Shown piece after piece: positions 4,925 through 5,962 of a DNA stretch of 5,962 nucleotides (the first letter of the stretch is position 1; every line of letters begins with the position of its first letter). Source of the DNA: an uncultured Myxococcales bacterium (GTDB lineage: Bacteria > Myxococcota_A > UBA9042). A program made the translations under genes and the position numbers. The stretch lies in assembly GCA_937915965.1 (NCBI GenBank), contig CALGHC010000622.1, forward strand, positions 1-5,962. Direction: 5' to 3'. Under the pieces are notes generated by a model. That model saw nothing but the letters and a program-made list of their open reading frames with translations. It was not told where the DNA came from and searched no databases.

Positions 4925-5962
4925 ATGAGCCACGGAAAGGACCAACCCGCGCGGCGGCGAGCGCTGCGTAGGCGCGCGTGGATGCCGCTGCTGGCGACCC
5001 TCGGGCTGGCGCTACCCGCGGCAGCGACAGACCGGGACTTGGGCCAGGACTCCAAGGTCCGGGACTCCGCGAGCCGGGACTCCGCAGGTCAGGACTCCAC
5101 AGGCCTGGACAGTTCGCAACGGGTGATCGTGCCGGCCGCTGCGGAGGTGATCGCCGCGGCGTTGTCGGAGCCGGGTCCCGGCGTCCGTCTCGACGGCGCG
5201 AGTGTCGAAGCGACGAGGGTCAGCGCGCGGCTGTGCGCCGGTCCGGACTGCTGGGATTTGCTGCTATCCGACCCCGCGGCCGGCTGCGATTCGCTCACCA
5301 CGCCGGCATTCTGTGCGCTGTGGCCGGTGGTCCCCCCGGCCGCGGTCGCGACTCCTGTGGCCGCCGCGCTGGCAGGGATCGATCCGGATCGAATCTGGCG
5401 CGATGCCCCCTCCAGACCGCGCTCGGCGTGGAGCCACAGGTTGCGGGCCGCGGCGCTGGCCGGCGTGCCGATCGGCGCCGGCTTCGGCTTTGCCCGGGTG
5501 TTTCGTCTCATCGCGCCCGGGGTTCCAGGCATCCGCGCGGCGGTCGAGATTGTGACGGTCGCGGCGGTGGGCATCGCAGGCATGTCATACGCCGCCAGTA
5601 GCGGCCCACACCCGGGAGGCTGGGATGTGTTGGCGGTCTGCCTCTTCGCGTTCGTCGGCCTCGCCTTCGGCGGCGCCCGTAGCGTCGGTCACCGCGGGCA
5701 CGTGATCATCGCGCTCGGGTTCGTGGTCCCGCTCGTCGCCGGAGAGCTCGGCGTGCGCGCGGCCGTCGACGATCTGCCGCCCTGCTGGCATAGCGACCAA
5801 CCGCGCATGCTGATTCCGGCGACTCTGACTCGCCGCTGCCGGGGCCCCTTTGCCGACGCGGACCCCGGCTACTTCGAGCGCATCCGGGCCGCCGCCGGTC
5901 CAAGCGAGCGGCCACATGTCCTGCATGTCGGCGACTCCATGGTGTTCGGCTCCGGAGTGAAT
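4925..5962 (+). CDS. Membrane-associated SGNH/GDSL-type hydrolase-like protein (3'-truncated by window)
   Basis: The first 346 residues are visible; the frame runs off the window end. ATG 4925 is chosen because it gives an Arg-rich n-region (RRRALRRRAW), a hydrophobic core (MPLLATLGLALPAAA) and an AxA-type cleavage site near residue 35, with AGG seven bases upstream. GTG at 4922 is adjacent; ATG 4982 would remove the basic n-region. Residues about 37-65 are a Ser/Asp linker from a 15-bp tandem repeat. Residues about 66-170 contain Cys in CAGPDCW and again in GCD and FCALW, suggesting an exported disulfide-bearing region. Hydrophobic segments follow near 174-197, 203-225, 233-255 and 259-281. 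The final visible block HVLHVGDSMVFGSGV has the GDS motif of SGNH esterases/acyltransferases, with S338 as candidate nucleophile. The later blocks (Asn and the Asp-x-x-His) are beyond the edge. A cleaved signal plus four membrane spans would put the SGNH domain outside the membrane. Modification of an envelope polysaccharide or lipid is a guess from family habits. Confidence 0.8.
   Translation, partial: MSHGKDQPARRRALRRRAWMPLLATLGLALPAAATDRDLGQDSKVRDSASRDSAGQDSTGLDSSQRVIVPAAAEVIAAALSEPGPGVRLDGASVEATRVSARLCAGPDCWDLLLSDPAAGCDSLTTPAFCALWPVVPPAAVATPVAAALAGIDPDRIWRDAPSRPRSAWSHRLRAAALAGVPIGAGFGFARVFRLIAPGVPGIRAAVEIVTVAAVGIAGMSYAASSGPHPGGWDVLAVCLFAFVGLAFGGARSVGHRGHVIIALGFVVPLVAGELGVRAAVDDLPPCWHSDQPRMLIPATLTRRCRGPFADADPGYFERIRAAAGPSERPHVLHVGDSMVFGSGVN
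5034..5116 (+). repeat. In-frame 15-bp tandem repeat encoding a Ser/Asp linker
   Basis: Four contiguous 15-bp units, AGGACTCCAAGGTCC (5046-5060), GGGACTCCGCGAGCC (5061-5075), GGGACTCCGCAGGTC (5076-5090) and AGGACTCCACAGGCC (5091-5105), are flanked by degenerate partial units (5034-5045 and from 5106). In frame they encode QDSKV, RDSAS, RDSAG, QDSTG and LDSSQ, a D-S pair every five residues. The repeat lies just after the predicted signal peptide. Because 15 is a multiple of three, copy number can change without breaking the gene. Confidence 0.85.

Noticed and set aside
4978..5601. Alternative plus-strand frame at the start of the SGNH gene
   Set aside because: Its translation is Arg/Gly-rich without motifs. 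The frame used instead gives a signal peptide, membrane segments and the GDS block in one continuous reading.

Overview
The window is GC-rich throughout, with strong G/C bias at third codon positions. It looks like chromosome from a Myxococcota-type (former deltaproteobacterial) bacterium. The main pointer is a very large secreted-looking protein built from cysteine-rich modules of the form C-x-D-x-x-x-C-T-x-D-x-C alternating with beta-propeller repeats, an architecture common in myxobacterial genomes. The taxon is inferred from style; no rRNA or housekeeping marker is present.

Layout. (1) 2-3244, plus strand: the last 1080 codons of a giant surface or secreted protein whose N-terminus lies before the window. 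It reads Cys module, propeller, Cys module, propeller, Cys module. I count seven blade-like repeats in each propeller, so the C-terminal part looks like a duplicated propeller-plus-Cys-module unit. (2) 3245-3618: no intact gene. It contains a decayed 5' fragment of an integrase-core transposase on the plus strand (about 3388-3546). (3) 3619-4373, minus strand: a compact two-gene operon joined by an ATGA overlap. The first gene is a HEPN protein of the HI0074 / nucleotidyltransferase substrate-binding family carrying RX4HXY. The second is a minimal nucleotidyltransferase (MNT) with intact GSX10DXD. Together they form a HEPN/MNT module of the probable toxin-antitoxin type. (4) 4374-4924: about 550 bases without a convincing gene, holding two short tandem repeats, a small AT-richer island, a hairpin and an antisense stretch with gene-like composition. 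(5) 4925 to the window end, plus strand: the first 346 codons of a membrane-associated SGNH/GDSL-type protein. It has a signal-like N-terminus, a 15-bp tandem repeat encoding a Ser/Asp linker, a Cys-containing region, several hydrophobic segments, and the GDS block just before the edge.

The middle region, with a transposase scrap, a toxin-antitoxin-like pair and repeat-rich spacer, resembles a small accessory insertion between two genes for envelope or exported proteins. Nothing ties the two flanking genes into one pathway. The most distinctive features are the duplicated Cys-module/propeller protein and the HEPN/MNT pair, which keeps every residue needed for AMPylation-type neutralisation. 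I do not see strong evidence for an entirely new multi-gene system.
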